From the NCBI RefSeq assembly GCF_009707365.1, contig NZ_CP046122.1, forward strand, positions 2,356,001 to 2,420,000: a stretch of DNA of 64,000 nucleotides. Direction: 5' to 3'. Positions 43,042-50,981 of this stretch are shown one piece after another (within the stretch, counting starts at the first letter, position 1; each line of letters starts with the position of its first letter). Position numbers and translations under genes: made by a program. The notes below the pieces were generated by a model. It saw nothing but the letters and a program-made list of their open reading frames with translations. It was not told where the DNA came from and searched no databases. This DNA is from Microlunatus sp. Gsoil 973. Lineage in GTDB: Bacteria > Actinomycetota > Actinomycetes > Propionibacteriales > Propionibacteriaceae.

Positions 43042-43250
43042 CCAGCCGTACGATCAGAGTTTGAGGTAGCGACCGGCGCGATCCTCCAAGGTCAAAGTTT
43101 GATCCAGCGGTCACGACACGCCGGTGGCGACAACCCCCGGGTCAAACTTTGATCGTCGGAACGGGCACCACCGCCGCCGGTGGGTCAAGGTTTGATCCGG
43201 CGGCAGCGACGGCCCTGAAATTCAGGACCGGCTTGCCAGCCGTACGATCA
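43042..43250. repeat. Cluster of TCAAANTTTGA palindromes flanked by a 15-bp direct repeat
   Basis: Three 15-bp elements, GGTCAAAGTTTGATC, GGTCAAACTTTGATC and GGTCAAGGTTTGATC, begin at 43090, 43140 and 43183 (spacing 50 and 43). Each is a short inverted repeat (TCAAA/TTTGA, the third with one mismatch). A fourth palindrome CCTGAAATTCAGG is at 43214-43226. The cluster is bracketed by exact 15-bp direct repeats CCAGCCGTACGATCA at 43042-43056 and 43236-43250. It lies in the intergenic region between the TPP riboswitch operon and the divergent DedA gene, which has no other content. Confidence 0.75.
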
Positions 43251-43315
43251 ACGAGCGCAGGAACTTTCCCGCCTTCGATCCGCCCGACGCACCGACGGCC
43301 AGGTACCGTGGCTGG

Positions 43316-44086
43316 GTGTCAACCGCCGAGCAGCCGATCGACCCGCCGGAGTCCGAGCGGGTCACCGACGCCGGGACCCCTGGCCAACGACCGGCCACCA
43401 CCGAGTGGTGGGAGGATCCGCGGATGCCCTGGAAGGGCAAGCCGGGACGCGCCGACATCCTCTGCTGGGTGGGCTTCTCGATCAGCGGCCTGATCGGGCT
43501 GATCATGATCCCGCTGCGACCGGTGCTGCTCGGTCACAGCCCGCTGGCGTTGGTCGCCATCACCGGTTCGCGGTCCGGTCTGGTCACCAGCGGAGCGCTC
43601 GGCGCGGTCGGCAGGGCCGACTGGTGGCCGCTCGCGCTGGTGATCGGCATCATCAGCAGCATGAAATGGGACCCGCTGTTCTGGTGGGCCGGCAAGTTGT
43701 GGGGCCGGGGACTGATCGACGTCGTCGCCGGCCGCTCCCGCTGGGCGGGACGCACCGCGAAGAAGGCCGAGTGGCTGGGTCGCCGGTACGGCATCCCGGC
43801 CGTCCTGCTCTGCTACGTCCTGCCGCTGCCGGCGGCCGTGGTGTACGCCACCGTCGGCATGGCCGGGATGCGGCTGCGTACCTTCATCCTGGTGGACCTG
43901 GTCGGCTCGGCGATCGTCTGTTCCTTCTACGTCTGGCTCGGCTTCCGGCTCGGCCAGAACGCGGTCAACATCGTCGATCTGATCGCGAAGTACTCCGGCT
44001 ACATCTCGGTCGCGCTGCTCGCTGCCATCGTGATCAACGGAATCATCCAGTCCAACCGCAGGAAGAGCACCGCCGCTGGGAAGTGA
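43316..44086 (+). CDS. DedA/VTT-domain membrane protein
   Basis: A 256-residue membrane protein with a disordered polar N-terminus (about 45 residues) and a VTT (SNARE-associated Golgi-type) domain of four or five segments. The reentrant-type motif RRYGIPAVLLCYVLPLPAAVV and GMAGMRLRTFILVDLVGS are the recognisable DedA elements, with the GRxxR glycine-proline pattern altered. DedA proteins transport or flip lipid carriers such as undecaprenyl phosphate. GTG 43316. Convergent with murQ, whose substrate pathway is cell-wall recycling; a link is possible but unproven. Confidence 0.85.
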   Translation: MSTAEQPIDPPESERVTDAGTPGQRPATTEWWEDPRMPWKGKPGRADILCWVGFSISGLIGLIMIPLRPVLLGHSPLALVAITGSRSGLVTSGALGAVGRADWWPLALVIGIISSMKWDPLFWWAGKLWGRGLIDVVAGRSRWAGRTAKKAEWLGRRYGIPAVLLCYVLPLPAAVVYATVGMAGMRLRTFILVDLVGSAIVCSFYVWLGFRLGQNAVNIVDLIAKYSGYISVALLAAIVINGIIQSNRRKSTAAGK

Positions 44087-44123
44087 CCGCCCGGCACCCG
44101 AATCTGCCCGCGCGGGTTGTCGG

Positions 44124-45047
44124 CTAGACCGCGAGAGCCGGATGTCGGGAGCTCGGCACCCCGATCGCGCCGGCGAGCCGTCCGCCCGCAGCAGCGACCC
44201 GTTCCCGTGCCTCCTCGACGGTAGCGCCGGAGCGGACCATGACGACAGCCGTCTTCACCTCGTAGGAACACGCCTGCAGCGCGGCGACCGCGGTCTGCTC
44301 GTCGACCTCGCCGATCAGACTGACCAGTCGGGCGGCACGCGTACGCAGCTTGTCGTTGGTGGCCTGGACGTCGACCATGAGATTGCCGTAGGTCCGGCCG
44401 GACCGCACCATCAGCGCGGTCGAGATCATGTTCACCACCTGCTTCTGGGCGCTGCCCGCCTTCAGCCGGGTGGAACCGGTGAGCACCTCGGGGCCGGTCT
44501 CGATCTCGATCGGATAGGTGGCGTGGTCCGATGCCTCGGCTCCGATGTTGCAGGACAGCGCGATGGTCACCGCTCCGACTTCGCGAGCACGATCCAGTGC
44601 CCCGATGACGTACGGCGTGCGCCCGCTGGCGGCCAGGCCGACGACGATGTCGCCTGCTCCCACGGCAATACCGTCGAGATCCTTGGCACCCCCGGCACTG
44701 TCGTCCTCGGCGCCCTCGACCGCGGTCACCAGGGCTATCGGACCCCCGGCGATCAACCCGACCACCCGTCCGGGATCGGTGTGAAAGGTCGGTGGGCACT
44801 CGGAGGCGTCGAGCACTCCGAGCCGCCCCGACGTACCGGCACCGACGTAGATCAACCGGCCGCCGGCGCTGAACAGCGGTTCGGCGGCCGAGATCGCCGC
44901 GGCGATCTGTGGCAGGGAATCGCGGATCGCCTCCGGGACGGTGAAGTCGGCGTTGTTCATCGTCGCCACGATGCCGTCGACGGACATCTCGTCCAGGGCC
45001 CCCGAGGTCGGGTTCTGCCGCTCGGTCCCGATCAACTCGGTTACCAC
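44124..45047 (-). CDS. murQ: N-acetylmuramic acid 6-phosphate etherase
   Basis: A 307-residue SIS-domain lyase. The family block YVGAGTSGRLGVLDASECPP is complete, followed by IAGG and EDD, the second signature SGRTPYVIGAL, and LKAGSAQKQVVNMISTALM; the catalytic Glu residues lie in ASECPPTF and EGAEDD. It converts MurNAc-6-phosphate to GlcNAc-6-phosphate and D-lactate in cell-wall recycling. GTG 45047. The RpiR-type regulator lies just upstream on the same strand, separated by 109 bp with an AT-rich promoter region. The PTS or kinase that would make MurNAc-6-phosphate is not in the window. Confidence 0.95.
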   Translation of the reverse strand: MVTELIGTERQNPTSGALDEMSVDGIVATMNNADFTVPEAIRDSLPQIAAAISAAEPLFSAGGRLIYVGAGTSGRLGVLDASECPPTFHTDPGRVVGLIAGGPIALVTAVEGAEDDSAGGAKDLDGIAVGAGDIVVGLAASGRTPYVIGALDRAREVGAVTIALSCNIGAEASDHATYPIEIETGPEVLTGSTRLKAGSAQKQVVNMISTALMVRSGRTYGNLMVDVQATNDKLRTRAARLVSLIGEVDEQTAVAALQACSYEVKTAVVMVRSGATVEEARERVAAAGGRLAGAIGVPSSRHPALAV

Positions 45048-45156
45048 GAGACCGCTATCAGGCGCAGACGATTTACCAACCGCGGGCGGCGAGCGAAATT
45101 TCTCACCAGTCCATTAAACACGCAACTGCGCCACGATCCCGCCATTCGGCGCGAAG

Positions 45157-46113
45157 TCAGTGGATCCGCCGGGTGTCGTGCCGGCTCTCCACCGCGCTGC
45201 GGGTGCTCTCCAACGCCGCCATGGCCTGCTCGTAGGAGCGCTGTGCCACCCCGGCGAAGATGCAGTCGACCACGGCCAGTTGGGCCATCCGGCTGGACAT
45301 CGCCCCGGAGCGGAAGCTCGACTCGTGGGCTGCCGTCACGAGCACCAGGTCGGAGACCTCGGCGATCGGTGATCGGTCGTAGTTGGTGACCGAGATCGTC
45401 GTCGCACCACGCTTGCGGGCTACCCGGAGAACGTCGACGGTGTCCACGGTGTTGCCGGTGTGGGAGATGCCCAACGCGACATCCCCGGCGTCGAGCACGG
45501 CAGACGACGTCAGGGCCAGGTGCACGTCGGCCCAGGTGTGGCACAGAAGACCGATCCGGTGCAGCTTGAGTTGCAGGTCCTCGGCAACCAATCCGCTCGC
45601 GCCGACGCCGTAGATGTCCAGCCGGCGGGCGTTGGCGATGGCGTCCACCACCTTCTCCAGCACCGCAAGGTCCAGCGCACGAGCCGTGTCGGAGATGGCC
45701 CGGGCGTCGGCGTAAGCGATCTTGCTCACCACATCCGCCAGGGTGTCCGCGGCGTTGATCGGACCGGTCTGCTGGGCGCCGTTGCTCTGGTCGGTCTCCT
45801 CCCACTGGGCGGCGCGGGCCAGCGCGATCCGCAGTTCCGGATAGCCCGCCAACCCGATCGCACGACAGAAGCGCAACACCGTCGTCTCCGACGTATCGCA
45901 GAGCTTCGCCACGCTGGTGATCGAACTCTCCGAGATACCCGCCGGATCGTGCAGCACGGCCTGCGCGACCCGTTGCTCGGCGGGACGCAGATTGGGCATC
46001 GCCCGGCGAACCCTGATCAGGACCGACAACCGGGGACTCCCCGGCTCCGTACGCTGCTGCGCGTCAATCGCTGTTCCTAGCCCCTGGGTCGAATCACCCG
46101 ACGTCTCACCCAT
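45157..46113 (-). CDS. RpiR/MurR-family transcriptional regulator
   Basis: A 318-residue regulator with an N-terminal RpiR helix-turn-helix (SSITSVAKLCDTSETTVLRF) and a C-terminal SIS sugar-phosphate-binding domain (DIYGVGASGLVAEDL and GISHTGNTVDTVDVL). RpiR proteins sense phosphosugars; with murQ directly downstream, MurNAc-6-phosphate is the likely ligand, as for MurR. ATG 46113 has AAGGAGCC upstream. A shared GTTGGTAAA sequence occurs upstream of both this gene and murQ and may be its box. Confidence 0.92.
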   Translation of the reverse strand: MGETSGDSTQGLGTAIDAQQRTEPGSPRLSVLIRVRRAMPNLRPAEQRVAQAVLHDPAGISESSITSVAKLCDTSETTVLRFCRAIGLAGYPELRIALARAAQWEETDQSNGAQQTGPINAADTLADVVSKIAYADARAISDTARALDLAVLEKVVDAIANARRLDIYGVGASGLVAEDLQLKLHRIGLLCHTWADVHLALTSSAVLDAGDVALGISHTGNTVDTVDVLRVARKRGATTISVTNYDRSPIAEVSDLVLVTAAHESSFRSGAMSSRMAQLAVVDCIFAGVAQRSYEQAMAALESTRSAVESRHDTRRIH

Positions 46114-46314
46114 ACAAGGCTCCTTCTTCGCCCCCGATGCATCGGATGTACTCCGACGTTTCCCCTAGTAAAAAGGGTACGTCGGCGGCTGACACCGCGT
46201 GGGGATCTACATCGTTTACCAACGCTGGATTCGGCCGTCATCCGGTCGTGAAACGCCGACGAACCGATTAGCCAGGCGAGTCCGGGACCCGCTTCGGTCC
46301 AATCGCCGCTGCGT

Positions 46315-46872
46315 TCAGTTCGACTCGACGTCTTCGGTCCAGGTCGAGAAGTAGGCCAGTTCGCTGCGTTGGCGACGAAGCACCGTGCGCCACAGCTCCA
46401 ACGGCTGATCGGAGAAGACGTCGCTGTAGACGGCCGGGACGATGTGCCACATGCCCTCGGCGATCTCCTCCTCGAGCTGGCCCGCCGACCAGCCGGCGTA
46501 CCCCGCGAAGATCCGCAGATCCCGGTACGCGCCCCGGACGATCTCGATCGGGGTGTCCAGATGCAGCAGTCCGATGGTGGAGAACATCCGACGCCAGCCC
46601 GGCGGCTCCTCCGCCGGGTCGGCGACACTGGCCAGGCAGATCGCACCGTTGGGCGACACCGGACCACCGTGGAACAGATACGCCGGCCCGGACACCACCG
46701 GCACCCAGTCCGCCAGCACCGCATCCAATGGCGTCTGGGAGATCTCGTTCAAGATCACGCCGAGGGCGCCGTCGGCATCGGAGTCCAAGATCAACACGAC
46801 CGACTGGTTGAAGATGCCGTCGGTCAGCGCCACGCTCGCGATCAGCAGCGATCCAGCCTTCGGAGCGGTCAT
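46315..46872 (-). CDS. YqgE/AlgH-family protein
   Basis: A 185-residue protein of the UPF0301 (YqgE/AlgH) family. The motif blocks are GSLLIASVALTDGIFNQSVV, LGVILNE, VSGPAYLFHGGPVSPN and RIFAGYAGWSAGQLEEEI, with a C-terminal DVFSDQPLELWRTVLRRQ. The biochemical role of the family is unknown; it is a cytoplasmic globular protein sometimes called a transcriptional regulator. ATG 46872 was chosen; GTG and TTG codons one and two positions earlier are also possible. It follows the malic enzyme gene by 25 bp on the same strand and is probably in its transcript. Confidence 0.9.
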   Translation of the reverse strand: MTAPKAGSLLIASVALTDGIFNQSVVLILDSDADGALGVILNEISQTPLDAVLADWVPVVSGPAYLFHGGPVSPNGAICLASVADPAEEPPGWRRMFSTIGLLHLDTPIEIVRGAYRDLRIFAGYAGWSAGQLEEEIAEGMWHIVPAVYSDVFSDQPLELWRTVLRRQRSELAYFSTWTEDVESN

Positions 46873-46897
46873 CACCAATCTGCGCCCGTTGGGTCGG

Positions 46898-48316
46898 TCA
46901 TTCCACTTCGGTGTCTTTGGGCAGCTCGGCCGGTCCGCCGGCAGCGGTGCGGACGGCGGCCGCCACCGTGGTGTGCAGGTCGGAATGGAAGACGCTCGGG
47001 GTGATGTAGGCAGCGTTGAGTTCCTCGTCCTTGACCACCCCGGCCAGCGCGTGTGCGGCCGCGACCATCATCGACGTGGTGACGTTCTTCGACTGGGCGT
47101 CGAGCAGACCGCGGAAGACGCCGGGGAAGGCCAGTACATTGTTGATCTGGTTGGGGAAATCGGAGCGTCCGGTGGCCACCACCGCGGCATGGCGGGCGGC
47201 TTCCGCCGGGTCGACCTCGGGATCGGGGTTGGCCAACGCGAAGACGATCGACCGGTCGGCCATCTTGGCGACGTCCTCACCGGTGAGCACGTCCGGTGCC
47301 GATACCCCGATGAACACATCGGCCCCAACGATCGCTTCCTTCAGCGTCCCGTGGAACCCCACCTCGTTGGTGTGCGCGGCGATCCAGGCCAGCTCTCCGA
47401 CGATGCCCGGACGACCGGCGTGCACCACGCCGTCGATGTCGGCTGCGACAAGGTTGCGTGCACCGGCCGCCAGCAGCAGCTTGATGATGGCCGTGCCGGC
47501 AGCACCGGCGCCCGACATCACGATCCGCACATCGGCAAGAGGCTTCTCCACCACCCGCAACGCATTGAACAGCGCCGCGAGTACGACGATCGCCGTGCCG
47601 TGTTGATCATCGTGGAAGACGGGGATGTCCAGCTCCTTGCGGAGCCTCGCCTCGATCTCGAAGCACCTCGGCGCGGAGATGTCCTCGAGGTTGATCCCGG
47701 CGAACCCTGGTGCAACTGCCTTCACCACGGCGACGATCTCGTCCGTGTCCTGGGTGTCCAAGCACAACGGCCAGGCGTCGATGTCCCCGAACCGCTTGAA
47801 CAGGGCCGCCTTGCCCTCCATCACCGGCAGGGCCGCGTACGGGCCGACGTTGCCCAGGCCGAGTACCGCGGAGCCGTCGGTGATCACCGCGACGGAGTTG
47901 CGTTTGATCGTCAACCGTCGTGCATCGTCTGGATTGCGTGCCAGCGCCATCGACACCCGTGCGACTCCCGGTGTATAGACCAGGGAGAGATCATCACGGT
48001 TGCGGATCGGGCGCTTGCTGTTCATCGCGATCTTGCCGCCGATGTGTGCCAGGAACACTCGATCGGACACCTTGCCGATCACCACACCGGGGACCCGTCG
48101 CATGACTTCGACCAGTTCCTCGGCGTGGGCGGTGTCCCGCGCTGCGCAGGTCACGTCGATCCGCAACCGTTCGTGCCCCGACGCCGTCACATCGAGCGCG
48201 GTGATGCTTCCACCGGCCTGCTCGACGGCAGTCGTCAACCCACTGACTGACGATCCACCAGCCGGAACCTCCAACCGAACCGTGATCGAATTCGAAACAG
48301 ACGGAACAGCGCTCAC
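46898..48316 (-). CDS. NAD(P)-dependent malic enzyme with an N-terminal ACT-type domain
   Basis: A 472-residue malic enzyme that converts malate to pyruvate with release of CO2. Residues about 8-80 (SITVRLEVPAGGSSVSGLTT and GVVIGKVSDRVFLAHIGGK) form an ACT-like regulatory domain, followed by the catalytic domain: VYTPGVARVSMALARNP, KRNSVAVITDGSAVLGLGNV, the metal-binding DDQHGTAIV and the NAD-binding VRIVMSGAGAAGTAI. The prototype enzyme lacks the ACT part. GTG 48316 is chosen for the GGGAGG ribosome site 8 bp upstream; the frame extends a little further. Divergent from the LacI gene. Confidence 0.92.
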   Translation of the reverse strand: MSAVPSVSNSITVRLEVPAGGSSVSGLTTAVEQAGGSITALDVTASGHERLRIDVTCAARDTAHAEELVEVMRRVPGVVIGKVSDRVFLAHIGGKIAMNSKRPIRNRDDLSLVYTPGVARVSMALARNPDDARRLTIKRNSVAVITDGSAVLGLGNVGPYAALPVMEGKAALFKRFGDIDAWPLCLDTQDTDEIVAVVKAVAPGFAGINLEDISAPRCFEIEARLRKELDIPVFHDDQHGTAIVVLAALFNALRVVEKPLADVRIVMSGAGAAGTAIIKLLLAAGARNLVAADIDGVVHAGRPGIVGELAWIAAHTNEVGFHGTLKEAIVGADVFIGVSAPDVLTGEDVAKMADRSIVFALANPDPEVDPAEAARHAAVVATGRSDFPNQINNVLAFPGVFRGLLDAQSKNVTTSMMVAAAHALAGVVKDEELNAAYITPSVFHSDLHTTVAAAVRTAAGGPAELPKDTEVE

Positions 48317-48482
48317 GCGGCGATCCTCCCACAACCTTCGGGGCGACGCCGGGCAGGATCGCTCCGCTTGTCGTCGCCGATCAGCGGAGCAATCGCCGAT
48401 GGAGGTCGCTGCCGACCTTGCGCCGTGCCCTGGATCCCGGCCGCGTCACGCATCGTCGAGGTTCCCACCGATCCCACTACCT

Positions 48483-48490
48483 AAGCGCTT
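48483..48490. promoter_or_regulatory. Possible LacI-type operator
   Basis: AAGCGCTT is a perfect 8-bp palindrome with the central CG used by LacI/GalR proteins, 80 bp upstream of a LacI-family gene and about 165 bp from the divergent malic enzyme. The symmetry does not extend beyond 8 bp, so the assignment is tentative. Confidence 0.35.
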
Positions 48491-48569
48491 CAGGAAAGTT
48501 CCTCGAATCGGGGCTTCAGGCAGCTAAGGTGACTCCATTTCCAGCACTGACGACGGGAGGATCGCCGCA

Positions 48570-49571
48570 ATGGAGCGGGTGACGATCGACGATCTCGCCG
48601 CACGGCTCGGGCTGTCCCGGGCCTCGGTTTCGTACGCGCTCAACGGTCGGCCGGGGGTGGCCGAGGAGACCAGGATCCGGGTCCTGGAGCTTGCCCGGGA
48701 GCTGGGCTGGCAGCCCAGCGTCAGTGCCCGATCGCTGTCCCGGTCACGTGCCGACGCCATCGGCATCGTGCTGAACCGGCGCCCCGAGGACCTCGGGTCG
48801 GAGCCGTTCTACATGGGTCTGCTGTCCGGCATCGAGGCGGCGCTGTCCGATGCCGGGACCAGTCTGATGGTCCGGTTCGTGCCCGACGGGGACAGTGAAG
48901 CGGCTGTCTATCGCCGGTGGACGGCGGAGCGTCGGGTGGACGGGGTGATCCTGACCGATCTCCGGTTGGACGATCCCCGCCCGTCGTTGTTGGACGACCT
49001 GTCGTTGCCGTACCTGGTGCACAGCGGCCATCTGACCGAACGTGGTTGGCGTTTCGACAATGACCAGGAGGCGACCATCCTGGTCGATCATCTGGCCGCG
49101 TTGGGTCACGCGCGGATCGCTCACATCAGCGGCCCGACCGATCTGTTGCATGAGGTGGAACGCCGCGAGGCGGTGGTCTCCGGCGCCGAGCAGCACGGCA
49201 TGCGCGCGTCCACTTTCGCCGGCGACTACTCGCTGGAGGGCGGCCACGAACTGACCGCCCGCCTGCTCGGCCGGCGGGACGCCCCGACCGCGATCATCTA
49301 CTCCAACGATCTGATGGCGGTCGGCGGTCTGACCGCGCTGCGTGAGGCGGGGCGGACCGACATCGCGGTCGTCTCCTGGGACGACTCCCTGCTCTGCCGG
49401 ACTGCCTGGCCCGGCATCAGTGCGCTGCAGCGTGATCCCTACCATGCCGGGCGGTCGACGGCGACCCAGCTGCTGGCCCGGGTCCGCAGGCCCGGTGACC
49501 CACCCGTCGGTGTGGTGCCGCCCAAGCCCAGCGAACTGGTGGTCAGGGACTCGAGTCACCCGCCGCGGTGA
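48570..49571 (+). CDS. LacI-family transcriptional regulator
   Basis: A 333-residue LacI/GalR repressor. The N-terminal helix-turn-helix VTIDDLAARLGLSRASVSYA and hinge WQPSVSARSLSRS are complete, followed by a PBP1-like effector domain (SEPFYMGLLSGIEAALSDAG, AIIYSNDLMAVGGL and VVSWDDSLLCR). Its target is unknown; there is no transporter operon adjacent, and the nearby malic enzyme gene is a candidate only by position. ATG 48570 has GGGAGGATCG upstream. Confidence 0.92.
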   Translation: MERVTIDDLAARLGLSRASVSYALNGRPGVAEETRIRVLELARELGWQPSVSARSLSRSRADAIGIVLNRRPEDLGSEPFYMGLLSGIEAALSDAGTSLMVRFVPDGDSEAAVYRRWTAERRVDGVILTDLRLDDPRPSLLDDLSLPYLVHSGHLTERGWRFDNDQEATILVDHLAALGHARIAHISGPTDLLHEVERREAVVSGAEQHGMRASTFAGDYSLEGGHELTARLLGRRDAPTAIIYSNDLMAVGGLTALREAGRTDIAVVSWDDSLLCRTAWPGISALQRDPYHAGRSTATQLLARVRRPGDPPVGVVPPKPSELVVRDSSHPPR

Positions 49572-49601
49572 GGTCCGTGGCGGCGTCCGGCGCCGGGCCG
49601 G

Positions 49602-50507
49602 TCATCCGAGTCCTGAGACGCCGTCGGCGCGATTGATCGTGACCTTGTCGAGACGCTCCGGATCGGAGATCAACTCGATGCCGGTGATCAGATCGTCGAC
49701 GCAGGTGAACGCCAGTGCCCCGATGATCCTGCCCTTCGGAACGATGGCCAGTCCCTGGCCTCCATCCACCACCGCAGGTTCGACGGATCGCGCCCGGCCG
49801 GTGAACCGCGCGGCGTACTCCGCAACCGGGCCGGCACCGACAAGTCGGGCGGGAGTCGGACCCGGCAACGAGTCGGCGTCGCCGGTCAGCACCACATCGG
49901 GGTCGAGCACGGCGACGAGCCCGACGAGATTCCCGTCACGGACCGCGGCCAGGAAGGCGTCGACGATCCGGCGTTGGCGGACGGGATCGGCCGGCGCCGA
50001 CCGTCCGACATCGCGGACCCTGCGCCGTGCCCGACTGGCCAGCTGCCGGCAGGCGACGGGCGTCCGACCGAGGATCCCGGCGATCTCCTCGTGCGGCACC
50101 GCGAAGATGTCGTGCAGCACGAAGGCCAGCCGGGCATCGGGCGCCAGGCTGTCCAGGATCAGCAGCAATGCCGGACCGACGGCGTCGGCGACCAGGGCTT
50201 CCGCCTCGGGATCGGGAGTGTTGCCGGGCGACGGCGCGGTCGCGGTGCCGGGTTCTCTGTCGGCCAGCGGGGTCTCCCGGCGGGTCCGGCGGGCGCGCAA
50301 CAGGTGCAGGCACTCCCGGCTGACCACCGCGGTCAGCCAGCCGGCGAGGTTCTCGATACCCCCCGGGTCGCTCCGCTGCAGCCGGATCCAGGCGTTCTGC
50401 ACGGCATCATCCGCATCGGCCTGTGAGCTCAGCATCCGGTAGGCGATCGCCGTCAGTCGGGCGCGTTCGGCCTCGAAGAGTTCTGCCCGTCGCTCGATCT
50501 CCCTCAC
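49602..50507 (-). CDS. ECF sigma factor with C-terminal SnoaL-like domain (ECF41/SigJ type)
   Basis: A 301-residue sigma-70 family protein. Region 2 (ARLTAIAYRMLSSQADADDA and VQNAWIRL), region 4 (DARLAFVLHDIFAVPHEEIA with ILGRTPVACRQLASRARRRV) and a C-terminal SnoaL-like extension of about 120 residues (FLAAVRDGNLVGLVAVLDPD) are present. In ECF41 sigma factors the extension replaces a separate anti-sigma protein. Start GTG 50507. The usual ECF41 partner is a small carboxymuconolactone decarboxylase or oxidoreductase gene; here the neighbour on the opposite strand is a DoxX-like gene, with TGTCACA repeats in between. Confidence 0.9.
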   Translation of the reverse strand: MREIERRAELFEAERARLTAIAYRMLSSQADADDAVQNAWIRLQRSDPGGIENLAGWLTAVVSRECLHLLRARRTRRETPLADREPGTATAPSPGNTPDPEAEALVADAVGPALLLILDSLAPDARLAFVLHDIFAVPHEEIAGILGRTPVACRQLASRARRRVRDVGRSAPADPVRQRRIVDAFLAAVRDGNLVGLVAVLDPDVVLTGDADSLPGPTPARLVGAGPVAEYAARFTGRARSVEPAVVDGGQGLAIVPKGRIIGALAFTCVDDLITGIELISDPERLDKVTINRADGVSGLG

Positions 50508-50572
50508 CTGTCACATCCTCCCGTGTCTGTGGTTCTCACCTGTCGAGCCGACAGAACGGCCGGATGTGACAG
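50508..50572. promoter_or_regulatory. Divergent promoter region with TGTCACA inverted repeat
   Basis: CTGTCACATCC (50508-50518) and GGATGTGACAG (50562-50572) are perfect 11-bp inverted copies. ECF41-type promoters are reported to have TGTCACA as -35 element, and the copies point inward, one towards each of the divergent genes, so each could serve as a -35 for one gene. I found no convincing CGTC -10 at the usual distance, so self-activation by the adjacent sigma factor is suggested but not established. Confidence 0.5.
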
Positions 50573-50591
50573 ACCCGAACGAGGAGGACAC

Positions 50592-50981
50592 ATGCGCAGA
50601 CTCATGTACTGGATCAGCACGGCGGCGATCACCGCAGAACTCGGTGTCGGCGGCATCTGGGACATCGCCCGCACCGCCTACGTCCGCGACGTGGTGACCC
50701 ACCTGGGCTACCCGTCCTATTTCCTTGTCCTGTTGGGCAGTTGGAAGATCGCCGGAGCCGTCGCGCTGTTGATCCCCCGCCGACCGCTGCTGAAGGAATG
50801 GGCGTACGCCGGGTCGTTCTTCACCTACAGCGGCGCGATGGTGTCGCACCTGGCCAGCGGGTACGCCCGCGGCGAGGTGTTACTGCTGGCGGGCTTCACG
50901 GCGTTGACCGTGATGTCCTGGGCGTTGCGTCCGGCCGGTCGCCGGATCGCGAGGCGACAGACCGAATTGATCATTCGATGA
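50592..50981 (+). CDS. DoxX-like membrane protein
   Basis: A 129-residue protein with four membrane segments in the DoxX/DoxD-like layout: YWISTAAITAELGVGGIWDI, then YFLVLLGSWKIAGAVALLIP, YAGSFFTYSGAMVSHLASGY and VLLLAGFTALTVMSWAL. The function of this subgroup is unclear; some relatives are redox-linked. ATG 50592 has the strong site GAGGAGG. It is divergent from the ECF41 sigma gene and a plausible target of that sigma factor. The 3' end overlaps the converging GNAT gene by 11 bp. Confidence 0.87.
   Translation: MRRLMYWISTAAITAELGVGGIWDIARTAYVRDVVTHLGYPSYFLVLLGSWKIAGAVALLIPRRPLLKEWAYAGSFFTYSGAMVSHLASGYARGEVLLLAGFTALTVMSWALRPAGRRIARRQTELIIR

Noticed and set aside
46442-48250. Plus-strand frame of 602 codons opposite AlgH and malic enzyme
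   Set aside because: Both minus-strand genes have complete family motifs; this is a shadow frame of high-GC DNA.
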